From the NCBI GenBank assembly GCA_016926315.1, contig JAFGOU010000074.1:1-19485 (forward strand): a stretch of DNA of 19,485 nucleotides. The letters run 5' to 3'. Below the pieces are notes generated by a model. The model did no database searches. It saw only the letters and a program-made list of their open reading frames with translations, and was not told where the DNA came from. The first letter of the stretch is position 1. The number at the start of each line of letters is the position of its first letter. The translations under genes and the position numbers were made by a program. Shown piece by piece: positions 1 through 8,574 of the stretch. The stretch comes from Chitinispirillaceae bacterium (GTDB taxonomy: Bacteria; Fibrobacterota; Chitinivibrionia; Chitinivibrionales; Chitinispirillaceae).

Positions 1-47
1 CCCTGGCGCACGACCGGATGGTCGTCGATGATGACCACCCGTTTCAT
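1..47 (-). CDS. Response regulator, NarL/FixJ type (N-terminal fragment)
   Basis: Only the first 15 codons and part of the next are inside the window. They read MKRVVIIDDHPVVRQG, the classic opening of a NarL/FixJ-family receiver domain: a hydrophobic first strand followed by the acidic pair DD that helps bind Mg2+. The ATG lies 22 bp after the stop of the upstream HisKA_3 sensor kinase on the same strand, so the two form a two-component pair. In this family the kinase passes phosphate to an aspartate of the receiver, which then activates a LuxR-type DNA-binding domain. The phospho-acceptor and the DNA-binding domain are off the window, so the output type is inferred from the partner kinase. 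Confidence 0.85.
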   Translation of the reverse strand, partial: MKRVVIIDDHPVVRQ

Positions 48-69
48 TTCAGCCGTTCCGGTTCCGTTG

Positions 70-1512
70 CTATCCACTTGTCCGCTCCTTGCAGGAAATC
101 AAACAGACCACGCTCGTGCCGCCCTGCGCTCGCGGAATGATGTCGAGCGTTCCGCCGATGACCCGCGCCCGGTACTTCATGATCTTTATTCCCATGCCGC
201 CGGTCGATCCCGCGTTTCCGGTCATGCCCGAACCATTGTCATGGACCGACAGCGCCATGACCGTATCGTCCCGGCGGTGCAGCGAGACCGTCACTTTGGT
301 CGCTTTCCCGTGCCTGACCGCATTGGTGATCGCCTCCTGCGCGATCCTGAAAAGGTGCGTGGCGACCTGATGGTCCAGTATCCTGCAGTCCGCGTCATGC
401 ATAATCTCGCACGCGACGGCGTACCGCTCCGTGACAGTGTCGGCAAAATGCCCCAGCGCGTGAAGCAGCCCGTGCCCTTCGATCTCCACCGGATACAGGC
501 TCTTGGAAAGGGCGCGCGCCTCTGAAATTGCCTGATCAATCATGCCGTTCATTTTTTTCACCTGACCGGCTTCGGACGATTGCCGCTTTGCAAGCTGTTT
601 TTCCAGCGCCTTGCCGTAGAGCAGTATCCCGGCCAACTCCTGGCACAGGCCGTCATGGATGTCCTGGCCGATCCGTTCCTGTTCCCGCGTGCTGGTGCTG
701 ATGATTTCCCGGTACGCTTTTTCCAGCTTGGCCCCTTTTTCCAGTTCAAAAACCTTGAGAATGCGGAGCATGCAATACACGATCCCGAACGCGCACAGGG
801 TGCGATACACCTGGACCGGGACAATGGAGAGGTGTTCGAAATTCCTGTAGGACAGGATCGTGGCCGGGAAAAAAGTGTCGTGCTCAACGACGAGCCCGTC
901 AAGCACCGCATACATGCCGAACAGGACCGCCGCGGCAGTGAACGAGCGCCTGAGCGAGGCCGAATCAAGACGTGCGATTTCGGGCGAACCCCGGTGTCTG
1001 AACAGCGCGAACGCGGTCATGCCTATCGCCGGAAAACCGAACCCGTACCGTACGAGAACGTCGAAGTGCAACGATAAAAGCCCGCCGACACCGGGAATGC
1101 ACCTGAGCGTGAGAATAACGGCGGACGTACCGCCGAGAATGACCGCGGCCGGCGCGACGACTCGCTTCCGGGACTTTTCAGGGACAAGCAGGTCCAGCGC
1201 AAAAATACAAAGGAATATATAGGAAACCATGGCAAGGGTGAAGCGGATCACCGTAAGCGTTTCAATGCCTCGACGCGTCCAGAACAGCCCGCCGATCATG
1301 GTGAACATCTCCAGCCACTCCTTTGCGCCGTGGAGAAAGCCGAAGATCGCCAGCAGCCATAGATACCTTCCGAACCTGAAGTCAGTGCCTTTGCGGGACT
1401 GCAGGCTTATGGCAATGCCGAGAACGAAATAGGAAAGCCCGTAAAAGAAAAAAACAACGATATGAAGCGGATCAGCGCCCTGCGCAACGGAATCCATGGA
1501 TACAATATACAT
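70..1512 (-). CDS. Membrane sensor histidine kinase, HisKA_3/NarX-DegS class
   Basis: A 480-residue kinase from the ATG at 1512. The N-terminal half holds about seven hydrophobic segments (roughly residues 16-35, 51-68, 87-106, 119-137, 155-171, 191-207, 233-253) with no recognisable periplasmic sensor domain. A short charged linker follows, then a HisKA_3 dimerisation domain with the phospho-acceptor His286 in QDIHDGLCQELAG. The HATPase domain shows the N box (EAITNAVRHGKA), the G1 box (DNGSGM) and the G2 region (GGMGIKIMKYRARVIGG). It should phosphorylate the regulator encoded 22 bp downstream. The signal is unknown; a membrane-embedded sensor is possible. Neither ATG (1512 or 1497) has a clear Shine-Dalgarno. 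The frame stays open to a TTG at 1617, but that stretch crosses a repeat-like element and is unlikely to be translated. Confidence 0.9.
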   Translation of the reverse strand: MYIVSMDSVAQGADPLHIVVFFFYGLSYFVLGIAISLQSRKGTDFRFGRYLWLLAIFGFLHGAKEWLEMFTMIGGLFWTRRGIETLTVIRFTLAMVSYIFLCIFALDLLVPEKSRKRVVAPAAVILGGTSAVILTLRCIPGVGGLLSLHFDVLVRYGFGFPAIGMTAFALFRHRGSPEIARLDSASLRRSFTAAAVLFGMYAVLDGLVVEHDTFFPATILSYRNFEHLSIVPVQVYRTLCAFGIVYCMLRILKVFELEKGAKLEKAYREIISTSTREQERIGQDIHDGLCQELAGILLYGKALEKQLAKRQSSEAGQVKKMNGMIDQAISEARALSKSLYPVEIEGHGLLHALGHFADTVTERYAVACEIMHDADCRILDHQVATHLFRIAQEAITNAVRHGKATKVTVSLHRRDDTVMALSVHDNGSGMTGNAGSTGGMGIKIMKYRARVIGGTLDIIPRAQGGTSVVCLISCKERTSG

Positions 1513-1542
1513 AACGTGGAATTTTTGCAGGGTAGGTAACAA

Positions 1543-1578
1543 CCCCCGCTTCGTAGAGGAGAGGGCCTGGGGGTGAGG
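1543..1578. repeat. Intergenic repeat-like element, copy 1
   Basis: A C-run, a short linker, then GGAGAGGGCCT and GGGGGTGAGG. The first part resembles the hairpin at 15494-15522 (C-run, CTTACG, GGGAGAGGGACCT). The two look like divergent or partial copies of one dispersed intergenic element. It lies in the gap between the divergent kinase and CotH-protein genes. With two imperfect copies in one window the family assignment is tentative. Confidence 0.4.
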
Positions 1579-1633
1579 CGATGTGGCAATCAAAACCAAT
1601 GAGCCGTTTGGGGCCAAACAACCACTAATCCCT

Positions 1634-1642
1634 TGGTATAGA
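1634..1642 (+). promoter_or_regulatory. Possible extended -10 promoter for the CotH protein gene
   Basis: TGGTATAGA fits an extended -10 (TG-N-TATAAT with one mismatch) and would place the transcript start about 15 nt before the ATG at 1665. No good -35 lies at the right distance, and no clear Shine-Dalgarno precedes the ATG. Weak call. Confidence 0.3.
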
Positions 1643-1664
1643 AAGAGTCTGGATCAACCTGAAT

Positions 1665-4379
1665 ATGCGTTTGTTCATTCTTTTTTGCCGCGTTATTCTG
1701 ATAGGCGCGTTCTTCATGCCTTTTCTTTGCGCGCTTCCAGACCTGTCCGATCCTGTGGATGACAGCGCTTTCACGCCAGATCCGATTAAAATCAATGAGG
1801 TCATGTCGTCCAATGCCGCAACGCTCATTGACCAGTTCAATGAGAGCCCGGACTGGATCGAGCTCCACAATACTGCAGATACGACCGTTGCCCTGAATAG
1901 GTACGGTCTTTCGGACCGGCGCGATGATCCGGCCAAATGGCAATGCGGCACGGTTGTGCTGGAACCAAAGGGCTATGTGATTGTGTGCGCATCAGGAAGG
2001 GACATTACCACCTGCTCGCCTGAAACCGTTACTGAAGTCGATCTGACGGATGCGGTCATTGGGCCATGGGCGGACAACCAGAACAATCCGGCCGGCAACA
2101 GCTTTGTCAGGCCGGTCATGTTCACCGGCGGCGTGCACGGCATTGTGGACGGTAAAAGGATCGTATCGGCGCTGCTCTACCTTGACGACAATTCAGGCAT
2201 CATCAATTGGCAGGACGCCTATGTTCGCATAGAATTCAGACGTACCCTTAACTATACCGCCTATGACCGGGTGCGCATCACCGGCACCATTGAAAAAGGC
2301 AAACCGTTGCGCGTGCACGTTCTCCAGCTCGGTTTGGAAGACTGGCTCTCCTACAGCGATATTATTATCGGCACCGGCGTCACGGACGACTCGTACGATA
2401 TCCGCATATCAAACGAACCCAGGCTTGACCTGACAAGAGTTGAAGGATTCATGGTTGCCGCGGAACAGGTAAACGATTCGGTGACGTTTACCATTACCGG
2501 CATTGCGCTCGTTCAAAACGCCTCGTACCTGCATGCGAATTTCAAACTGGCAGCGGAAGGCGAGACCATTGTCCTGACCAATCCGTCAGGCAAGCTTGTT
2601 GACCTGCAGCAGCTCACGCCACTGGGTAGCGGCATAAGCCAGGGAAGGAAACCGGGCGAGCCACTTTCCTGGGTGGTTTTTGACACTCCCACCCCGGGAT
2701 CACCCAACCACCCTGCCTCGTTCAAAGGCTCGATTGTTCCGGTAACAGAGTCTGTTGCCAGCGGTTTTTTCTTTGCCCCTCTGCAATTGCGTCTTATATG
2801 CGAAGGCGCCCAGATCCGTTACACGCTAGACGGTTCGTTGCCTGATGAGCATTCCCCTGCCTATGCCGGCCCTCTTTCCATTGATACCACAACGGTGGTA
2901 CGGTACCGGGGTTTTGCACCTGAGCGTGCGCCCGGTCCGGTTACGACAGCGACCTATTTTATCAATGATGCTTCCGGGCTTGCGGTGATCGCCCTTGCCG
3001 TCGAACCCGGTGCCCTGTTTGATCCTGATACCGGCATCTACATGAAGGGAGCACTGGCAAGCGACACGTCGCCCTATTTCGGCGCGAATTTCTGGAAGGA
3101 AAAAGAGGTCCCGGTCCATATCGCGTTTTTCGAACCCGGCGGTTTAAAGGGGTTTTCCTGCAACGTAGGACTGCGCATCTTCGGAAACTACAGCCGCCAG
3201 AACCCGAAAAAATCGGTCTCGCTGTTTTTTCGAAGAATATACGGCCGGGGCACGCTCGTCTACCCCCTGTTTCCCGACGCTCCAGATCTAAGGCGGTTTG
3301 AATCATGTATCCTGAGAAACAACGGCGGCAATTTCCAGCGCGCCATGTTCGAGGACGCGCTTGCCGGCCGGCTGGCCGGAAAGCTCAACCTGGACCACCA
3401 GAAATACCGGCCCGTGGTGGTGTACATCAACGGCAGGTACTGGGGCATCCACAACCTGCGTGAAAAACTGAATGCCTCGTATATTGTCAATAATCACGGC
3501 TATGCGGAAAACGAGATCGATTTCATCAAGGCCTACGGCGAGGTCGAAGCCGGTGACAAGATCCATTACGAGGAGCTGTTGCACTACCTGCGCGTGTTTG
3601 GCGTAAGCCTGGATGAGCATTACCAGCATGTCGCGGAGCAGATGAACATTGACAACTACATCACCTACGTTACCGCTGAAATCTATTTCGCGAACACGGA
3701 CTGGCCCGCGAACAACAACGGCTGGTGGCGCCCAAGAACCGCTCGGGGAACATGGAAATGGGTGGTGTACGACCTAGACGGCGGGTTCGGGTCCTGGGGA
3801 CAGCCGTACGACATAAACATGCTCACCATGGCCACGGACAGCACCGGCCCAGAATGGCCCAATCCGCCCTGGTCAACCTTTATGCTGCGCACGCTGCTGA
3901 AAAACGGCAATTTTAAACGGCGGTTTATCAACCGCGCAGCCACGCTCCTGGCAACGACCTTCCATACCGACTCCGTTACCACGCTCATCGAGGCAATGGC
4001 GGCGAATATCCAAAGCGAGATTCCGCGGGATTTTGACCGCTGGGAAATGCCTGAATCACGGTGGAGTTCCAGCGTGGCCGGACTTGCTCGATGGGCGGCG
4101 AACCGACCCGCAGGCATGCGCAGCACCTATGTCTCGTTTTTCAACCTGAGCGGCACCGCGCGGTTTACGCTTGATGTCACGGGCCATGGCGTAATCGACA
4201 TTGACGGCATAACGCCAGGATTCTACCCGCATACCGGCGTTTATTTTATCGGCAATCCGCTTAAGCTTACCGCCCGAGCGTCATCAGGCGCTTTCAGGCA
4301 ATGGAGTGACGGCAGTACCGACACTACGCGGATGATCGATCTTACCGAAGATCGCGAACTGGTCGCGCAGTTTGACTGA
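1665..4379 (+). CDS. Secreted lamin-tail / CotH-kinase-like protein with inserted module
   Basis: A 904-residue exported protein with signal peptide residues 1-22 (LIGAFFMPFLCA). Domains in order: first half of a lamin-tail domain (41-112: KINEVMSSN, DWIELHNT, GLSDRRDDPAKWQ); a beta-rich insert of about 175 residues (113-288); second half of the lamin-tail domain (289-346: HANFKLAAEGETIVLTN, FDTPTPGSPN); a chitobiase C-terminal/Fn3-like module (365-432: IRYTLDGSLPDEHSPAY); a CotH-type domain (440-820: NPKKSVSLFFRRIYG, NGRYWGIHNLREK, DWPANNNGWWRP, WKWVVYDLDGGFG); and a C-terminal InlB/Flg_new-like beta repeat (832-904, ending RQWSDGSTDTTRMIDLTEDRELVAQFD in part). CotH of Bacillus is a spore-coat protein kinase. 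Whether this secreted homologue phosphorylates anything is unknown. There is no type IX sorting domain or anchor, so it may be periplasmic or released. It converges on folC with a 9-bp gap. Confidence 0.88.
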   Translation: MRLFILFCRVILIGAFFMPFLCALPDLSDPVDDSAFTPDPIKINEVMSSNAATLIDQFNESPDWIELHNTADTTVALNRYGLSDRRDDPAKWQCGTVVLEPKGYVIVCASGRDITTCSPETVTEVDLTDAVIGPWADNQNNPAGNSFVRPVMFTGGVHGIVDGKRIVSALLYLDDNSGIINWQDAYVRIEFRRTLNYTAYDRVRITGTIEKGKPLRVHVLQLGLEDWLSYSDIIIGTGVTDDSYDIRISNEPRLDLTRVEGFMVAAEQVNDSVTFTITGIALVQNASYLHANFKLAAEGETIVLTNPSGKLVDLQQLTPLGSGISQGRKPGEPLSWVVFDTPTPGSPNHPASFKGSIVPVTESVASGFFFAPLQLRLICEGAQIRYTLDGSLPDEHSPAYAGPLSIDTTTVVRYRGFAPERAPGPVTTATYFINDASGLAVIALAVEPGALFDPDTGIYMKGALASDTSPYFGANFWKEKEVPVHIAFFEPGGLKGFSCNVGLRIFGNYSRQNPKKSVSLFFRRIYGRGTLVYPLFPDAPDLRRFESCILRNNGGNFQRAMFEDALAGRLAGKLNLDHQKYRPVVVYINGRYWGIHNLREKLNASYIVNNHGYAENEIDFIKAYGEVEAGDKIHYEELLHYLRVFGVSLDEHYQHVAEQMNIDNYITYVTAEIYFANTDWPANNNGWWRPRTARGTWKWVVYDLDGGFGSWGQPYDINMLTMATDSTGPEWPNPPWSTFMLRTLLKNGNFKRRFINRAATLLATTFHTDSVTTLIEAMAANIQSEIPRDFDRWEMPESRWSSSVAGLARWAANRPAGMRSTYVSFFNLSGTARFTLDVTGHGVIDIDGITPGFYPHTGVYFIGNPLKLTARASSGAFRQWSDGSTDTTRMIDLTEDRELVAQFD
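2001..2528 (+). other. Module inserted within the lamin-tail domain (residues 113-288)
   Basis: The lamin-tail sequence runs to VIVCASGRD and resumes at HANFKLAAEGE, which in ordinary family members lie next to each other. Between them sits a beta-rich stretch with DRVRITGTIEKGKPLRVHVL, DIRISNEPRLDLTRVEGFMV and VTFTITGIALV, the look of a jelly-roll ligand-binding module (carbohydrate binding is possible). The frame is continuous and codon use is unchanged, so this is a real domain insertion and not a frameshift. Its function is not recognised. Confidence 0.6.
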
Positions 4380-4388
4380 AGAGATTGC

Positions 4389-5648
4389 TCAGGCATACGG
4401 CCGTATGCCTGCACATGCCATGGCTTCGCCGACCGTGAAAAACGATCCGGTCACGCAGACAACCTCTTCATGGCCGTCGAGCGCCAACCTGAACGCGTCA
4501 GATACGGCGCCGGCGGTCTCGCTTTTGCCGTCATACTCCCGGGGCAATGCTGCGCGAAGTCCGTGGGCCTGCGCAGCGCGATCGGTCGCTGGCGCTGCAA
4601 AAAGCAGATGTCTGGAAACGCTGGCATAGCAACTGAGCATGGCGGGGATATCCTTGTCCTTCATGATGCCGACCACCATGACGATGGAACGGCCGGGAAA
4701 ACGCCTGCGCAGCTCGCTGCAGAATGCCTGGGCCGAATGAGGATTATGGTTCACGTCAAACACGACTGTTTTTCCGCCAACCGTTTCGATCTGGAAACGT
4801 CCGGGCAACCGTGCCTGCACAAATCCCTGCGCCACTGCCTGAAGATTGAAAAAACCGGCGCTCCTGAGTGCACTGACAGCGAGCTGCGCATTGAGCAACT
4901 GGTACACACCCGGCAGCCGGATAACAAACTCCTGGCCGTGCCAGATAAACCGCATCGCGTCCGTTTCTTCAGCATATCTGCCGCACTGGTCCGGACTCAC
5001 AAACGCCACGTCGGTTTCGTTCCGGATTGCATGGATCATGGCAAGCGAACGCACCTCGTCTGATTCAGGAAGCGCCATGACGACCGGCGTGCGGTGTTTG
5101 ATGATTCCCAGCTTTTCACCGGCGACCGCCGCAAGACCTTTTCCGAGATACTCTTCATGGTCAAGCGCCAGGGAAGTGATGATCGAGACGCGCGGCATCA
5201 CGATATTGGTGGCGTCGAGCCGTCCGCCAAGCCCGGTCTCGTATATGGCCCACTCGACACCGGCCCGCCGGAACAGCTCAAATGCCATAAGCGTGGCGAC
5301 CTCGAAAAAGGTGAGCTCCTGTTCATCGATGAGCGGCTGGATCTCCTCATACACCGCGATCCAGGACTCCTCCGAAACCGGCCTGCCGTTGATGAGGAAT
5401 CGCTCCTCAAACGCAACCAGGTGCGGTGATGTGTACAGACCGGTGGTAAAGCCAAGCCGTCTGAGACCCGATTCAAGAAAGGCGCACACCGAACCCTTGC
5501 CATTGGTTCCTGCCACGTGAATACACGGACAACTGTTATGGGGATCGTCCATACGCGCTGCAGCCCGCATCACCCGTTCCAGACCGTATCTGATGCCTCT
5601 GGTGCGCAGGGAAAACAGGCGGTTTCTTATTTTTTCTGCGGTTTGCAT
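4389..5648 (-). CDS. folC: Bifunctional folylpolyglutamate / dihydrofolate synthase
   Basis: A 419-residue cytoplasmic ligase, the usual length for the family. It adds L-glutamate to dihydropteroate and to tetrahydrofolates at the expense of ATP, making and retaining folate. Seen in the sequence: the ATP-binding loop HVAGTNGKGSVCAFLE near residue 47, the family motif YTSPHLVAFEERF, LGGRLDATNIV, TSLALDHEEYLG, and the C-terminal-domain motif VVFDVNHNPHSA. The ATG at 5648 has a weak GAAAGTGG before it. A TTG four codons upstream is less likely. No accD or dedA neighbour is present, so it looks monocistronic. The last codons lie in a perfect palindrome shared with the convergent CotH gene end. 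Whether both ligase activities are present cannot be read from sequence alone. Confidence 0.95.
   Translation of the reverse strand: MQTAEKIRNRLFSLRTRGIRYGLERVMRAAARMDDPHNSCPCIHVAGTNGKGSVCAFLESGLRRLGFTTGLYTSPHLVAFEERFLINGRPVSEESWIAVYEEIQPLIDEQELTFFEVATLMAFELFRRAGVEWAIYETGLGGRLDATNIVMPRVSIITSLALDHEEYLGKGLAAVAGEKLGIIKHRTPVVMALPESDEVRSLAMIHAIRNETDVAFVSPDQCGRYAEETDAMRFIWHGQEFVIRLPGVYQLLNAQLAVSALRSAGFFNLQAVAQGFVQARLPGRFQIETVGGKTVVFDVNHNPHSAQAFCSELRRRFPGRSIVMVVGIMKDKDIPAMLSCYASVSRHLLFAAPATDRAAQAHGLRAALPREYDGKSETAGAVSDAFRLALDGHEEVVCVTGSFFTVGEAMACAGIRPYA
4390..4411. repeat. 22-bp perfect palindrome at the folC 3' end
   Basis: The core AGGCATACGGCCGTATGCCT (4391-4410) is its own reverse complement, and the flanking C/G pair extends it to 22 bp. 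It covers the last codons and stop of folC and starts 11 bp after the CotH gene stop. As RNA it would fold into a 9-bp stem with a GGCC tetraloop on either strand. Neither side carries a T-run, so it is not a standard intrinsic terminator. It may still block 3' decay or act as a bidirectional end. Confidence 0.7.
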
Positions 5649-6074
5649 GGCCACTTTCAACGCATCGATACGGGTTCCGGTGAATCGGAGAAGAGCGGTA
5701 AAATAACATGCGCTCAGAGAAACGATTGGGTTTAAAACGGCAATGCGTTATGCGCGTTTCTTTGGCGTCTGCCACTCCCCTGTTTCCCAGGCGGATGTTT
5801 TGTGAGGGAAGAATTTCCCCTTGTACACCATGCTGCGGTTGTCTGCAATGCATCATCCGGTCGGCCAGGAAAAAAAGGCAAACCGGCAGGTCCTGCCAGA
5901 AAGGCACGGACAGGGTCCCGGATCGGCATAGCGGCAAGGGCGTGCAATACGTCCATAGCTCAAGGAACATATAATCAGCTCAAGAACGTGATTACCGGAG
6001 AGATGATTTCGCTTCTGCGGAAATGGTAGAATAATAGCACAATTGACGGCCCCGTTTCGCAGCGAGCGTACGCG
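5649..6074. other. Gap without a supported gene between folC and the DUF695-like gene
   Basis: About 430 bp. Open frames here (for example 5708-5974 plus, 5536-5970 minus) have compositions unlike proteins and no recognisable domain. On the minus strand TGTTATTTT at 5700-5708 could be an extended -10 for folC. On the plus strand there is a TATAAT at 5970-5975 between two copies of AGCTCAAG, and TGGTAGAAT at 6024-6032 is another extended -10 candidate. Nothing else was seen. Confidence 0.5.
5957..5987 (+). promoter_or_regulatory. Direct repeat flanking a TATAAT box
   Basis: AGCTCAAGGAAC (5957-5968) and AGCTCAAGAAC (5977-5987) are repeated with a 20-bp period, and TATAAT (5970-5975) sits between them. 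This is how an operator over a -10 element often looks. No convincing -35 is present at 17 bp. The candidate target is the gene beginning at 6075. Confidence 0.35.
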
Positions 6075-6506
6075 ATGGTATTTAAAAAAAAGATGCCGAA
6101 AATACAAGACCAGTGGTCAATTAATTCGGGTACGCACAATGGACTCCCAATGATAATAAGGAAAAACAGCGGGGTAAAGGAAATTGCAGGCAAAGGATAT
6201 TTGAATTACCGCTCCGGGATCTCCTTCAACCTGACCCTTCGCACTGAAAACGGACTGCAGTCAAAAAAAGAAGAGCCGATAATCAGCAGAATCGAAGACG
6301 ACCTGTTCACGCTTTTTAATGACAATGCAACCTGCGCTCTCGTGATGGTCATTTCATCTGATAACTTCAAGGAATATGTGCTCTATCATGACAACACCAT
6401 AGGATTTGATGAAAAAATGGGTGAAATGCGAAATAAATTCATTGAATACGAATTCACGTCGTATACCGACGATGATGAGAAGTGGAATGTTTTCTCGCAA
6501 TTTTAA
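6075..6506 (+). CDS. DUF695-like protein of unknown function
   Basis: A 143-residue soluble protein without a signal peptide or membrane segment. The pattern of a W-containing start (QDQWSINSGTHNGLPMIIRKN), a central LTLRTENGLQS and EEPIISRIEDDLFTLFND, followed by ALVMVISSDNFKEYVLYHD, matches the DUF695 family, whose biochemical role is not known. The similarity is by eye, so the family name is tentative. The start is ATG 6075 or ATG 6093; neither has a good Shine-Dalgarno. The gene is clearly richer in A+T than its neighbours and sits alone between folC and ilvD. That suggests recent acquisition, as for accessory or toxin-immunity-like orphans, though no toxin gene is beside it. Confidence 0.65.
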   Translation: MVFKKKMPKIQDQWSINSGTHNGLPMIIRKNSGVKEIAGKGYLNYRSGISFNLTLRTENGLQSKKEEPIISRIEDDLFTLFNDNATCALVMVISSDNFKEYVLYHDNTIGFDEKMGEMRNKFIEYEFTSYTDDDEKWNVFSQF

Positions 6507-6617
6507 ATGAAGCGCAAAAACACTTAGCCCGTGTGCTGAAAAAGCATATCATGGCGCATAGACTCCCAAAAATAATGGTGCCACGGTGAAACCGTCCTGA
6601 TAAAAATGAACGGGCGG

Positions 6618-8447
6618 CTAGGACGGCACGATCCGCACCGCACCCCGGTCCGCCGATGCCGCGTATCCTGCATACGCGCGCAGCGCTTCAGAGATGGCCC
6701 GTTTTCGCTGCGGCCTGAATGCCTGATCGGCTTTTGCCATCTCCTCTCCTTTTCGCCCGTCTATATCCTGGCTGCTGATTTTGACATTGATGCTTCTCTG
6801 CGGGATATCAATTTCAATGATATCGCCGTCGCGGACCAGTCCGATCATTCCGCCTGATGCTGCTTCCGGCGACACGTGACCGATGGAAAGGCCCGACGTG
6901 CCGCCGGAAAACCTGCCGTCGGTGATCAGCGCGCACTCCTTGTCAAGATGCCGCGATCTGATATAGGACGTCGGATAGAGCATCTCCTGCATGCCGGGGC
7001 CGCCGCGCGGGCCTTCGTACCTGATAACGATGACGTCGCCAGCCTGGACCGTTTCAAGAATGCCATCGCATGCCTGCTCCTGGGAATCGAACACGCGCGC
7101 CCTGCCGCTGAAGGTCATGATGGCCGGATCAACGCCGGCGGTTTTTACAATGCAGCCGTTTTCGGCAAGGTTGCCGAACAGCACGGCAAGACCCCCATCC
7201 CTGAAATAGCAGTGCTCATACGCGCGGATGCAGCCGTTTTTCCGGTCAAGGTCAAGGGCGGGATAGTAGTTCTCCTGCGAGCCGAGCGTAAGGTTTTGCG
7301 CGGCTCCGCCGGGAGCGCTCCTGAAAAGCTTTTCCGCTTCGGCGCCAAGATGCGGGCTCATGATGTCGTATGTGTCAAGTATCATGCGAAGGTGCGGGAC
7401 ATCGACGCGCCGCACCGAGGTGTCGATAAGGCCGTTCCGCGCCAACTCGCCAAGAAGCGCCATGACGCCGCCGGCCCGGTGCACGTCTTCGACATGGTAA
7501 TGAGAACTGGGTGCGACCTTGCACAATACCGGAATTTTTCGCGACAACTGGTCAATGTCCTTCATGGAAAAATCAACATCGGCGCTGTGCGCGATCGCCA
7601 GCAGGTGCAGGACCGTGTTGGTCGAACCTCCCATGGCAATATCCAGCGCCATGGCATTGAGAAACGCCTCTCGTGTCGCGATCGACCGGGGGAGCACTGA
7701 TACGTCCTCATGTTCATAGTACGCCTGGGTCAGGGCGACAATCTGGCGGGCTGCTTTTTCAAAAAGACCGATCCGCTGCTTGTGCGTTGCCATGACGGTC
7801 CCGTTCCCTGGAAGCGCCATGCCGAGGGCCTCGGCAAGGCAATTCATGGAATTGGCGGTAAAAAGACCAGAGCAGGAGCCGCAGGTCGGGCAGGCGGCCC
7901 GCTCAATCGCTGCGACCTGCTCGTCCGGAACGGCCGGGTCCGCAGCCATGACCATGGCGTCGATCAGGTCGTATTTTTTTCCGTCGACAACACCCGCTTC
8001 CATGGGCCCGCCGGAGACCATGATGGCCGGGATGTTCAACCGCATGGCCGCCATAAGCATGCCCGGGGTAATCTTATCGCAGTTTGCAATGCAGATCATG
8101 GCATCCACCTTGTGCGCATTGCACATGTATTCGACGCTGTCGGCTATGAGCTCGCGCGACGGCAGCGAGTACAGCATGCCATCATGCCCCATGGCAATAC
8201 CATCATCGATGGCAATGGTGTTGAATTCGGCCGCAAAGAAGCCCTGTTCTTCGATCAGGTGTTTGACATACTGGCCGATTTCATGGAGGTGCACGTGACC
8301 GGGCACGAACTGGGTAAATGAATTTACTATTGCGATGATCGGTTTGCCGAACTGTGATTCCTTCATGCCATTTGCGCGCCAGAGACTTCTGGCGCCCGCC
8401 ATACGGCGTCCAGCCGTGGTCTGCGAGCTGCGGAGTATTCGCGCCAT
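6618..8447 (-). CDS. ilvD: Dihydroxy-acid dehydratase
   Basis: A 609-residue cytoplasmic iron-sulfur enzyme that converts 2,3-dihydroxy-3-methylbutanoate (and the methylpentanoate) to the 2-oxo acids of valine and isoleucine synthesis; valine also feeds leucine and pantothenate. Seen: [48 protein letters not shown] (Cys123), [18 protein letters not shown] (Cys192), [27 protein letters not shown], and [15 protein letters not shown] near the C terminus. The first possible cluster cysteine seen in [2Fe-2S] plant-type enzymes is absent, as in the E. coli-type enzyme. The start at 8447 follows AAGGG at a fair distance and matches the family start MA-LR-SQTT. The frame stays open upstream to 8681 but that part has no homology. 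No ilvBN or ilvC neighbour is present, so it is a lone biosynthetic gene. Confidence 0.97.
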   Translation of the reverse strand: MARILRSSQTTAGRRMAGARSLWRANGMKESQFGKPIIAIVNSFTQFVPGHVHLHEIGQYVKHLIEEQGFFAAEFNTIAIDDGIAMGHDGMLYSLPSRELIADSVEYMCNAHKVDAMICIANCDKITPGMLMAAMRLNIPAIMVSGGPMEAGVVDGKKYDLIDAMVMAADPAVPDEQVAAIERAACPTCGSCSGLFTANSMNCLAEALGMALPGNGTVMATHKQRIGLFEKAARQIVALTQAYYEHEDVSVLPRSIATREAFLNAMALDIAMGGSTNTVLHLLAIAHSADVDFSMKDIDQLSRKIPVLCKVAPSSHYHVEDVHRAGGVMALLGELARNGLIDTSVRRVDVPHLRMILDTYDIMSPHLGAEAEKLFRSAPGGAAQNLTLGSQENYYPALDLDRKNGCIRAYEHCYFRDGGLAVLFGNLAENGCIVKTAGVDPAIMTFSGRARVFDSQEQACDGILETVQAGDVIVIRYEGPRGGPGMQEMLYPTSYIRSRHLDKECALITDGRFSGGTSGLSIGHVSPEAASGGMIGLVRDGDIIEIDIPQRSINVKISSQDIDGRKGEEMAKADQAFRPQRKRAISEALRAYAGYAASADRGAVRIVPS

Positions 8448-8490
8448 TGTACGGTTCCCTTTTTTTTGATGAGTAAATGCCGGGTAATAA

Positions 8491-8519
8491 AAATAGCCGT
8501 TCTCCATGCTGGTATTCAA
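8491..8519 (-). promoter_or_regulatory. Possible ilvD promoter
   Basis: On the minus strand, TTGAAT (8514-8519) is followed after 18 nt by TATTTT. This gives a 5' leader of about 35-40 nt before the ilvD ATG. The -10 is poor. No leader peptide rich in branched-chain codons and no T-box was seen in the 180 bp upstream. Confidence 0.3.
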
Positions 8520-8574
8520 TTGCTTTTTTCCCGGGCCGAAGGCGCGGTTCCTCGCAAAGGAATCCGGAAGCGTG

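Noticed and set aside
1513..1617. N-terminal extension of the sensor kinase to a TTG at 1617
   Set aside because: The added residues cross a repeat-like element, show no homology, and are followed by ATGs just before the first membrane segment.
5536..6029. Small open frames on both strands of the folC/DUF695 gap
   Set aside because: They overlap one another and folC, lack ribosome sites, and have no recognisable domain or protein-like composition.
6581..6595. ACGGT-GAA-ACCGT hairpin between the DUF695-like gene and ilvD
   Set aside because: Only a 5-bp stem without a T-run; too weak to call a terminator.
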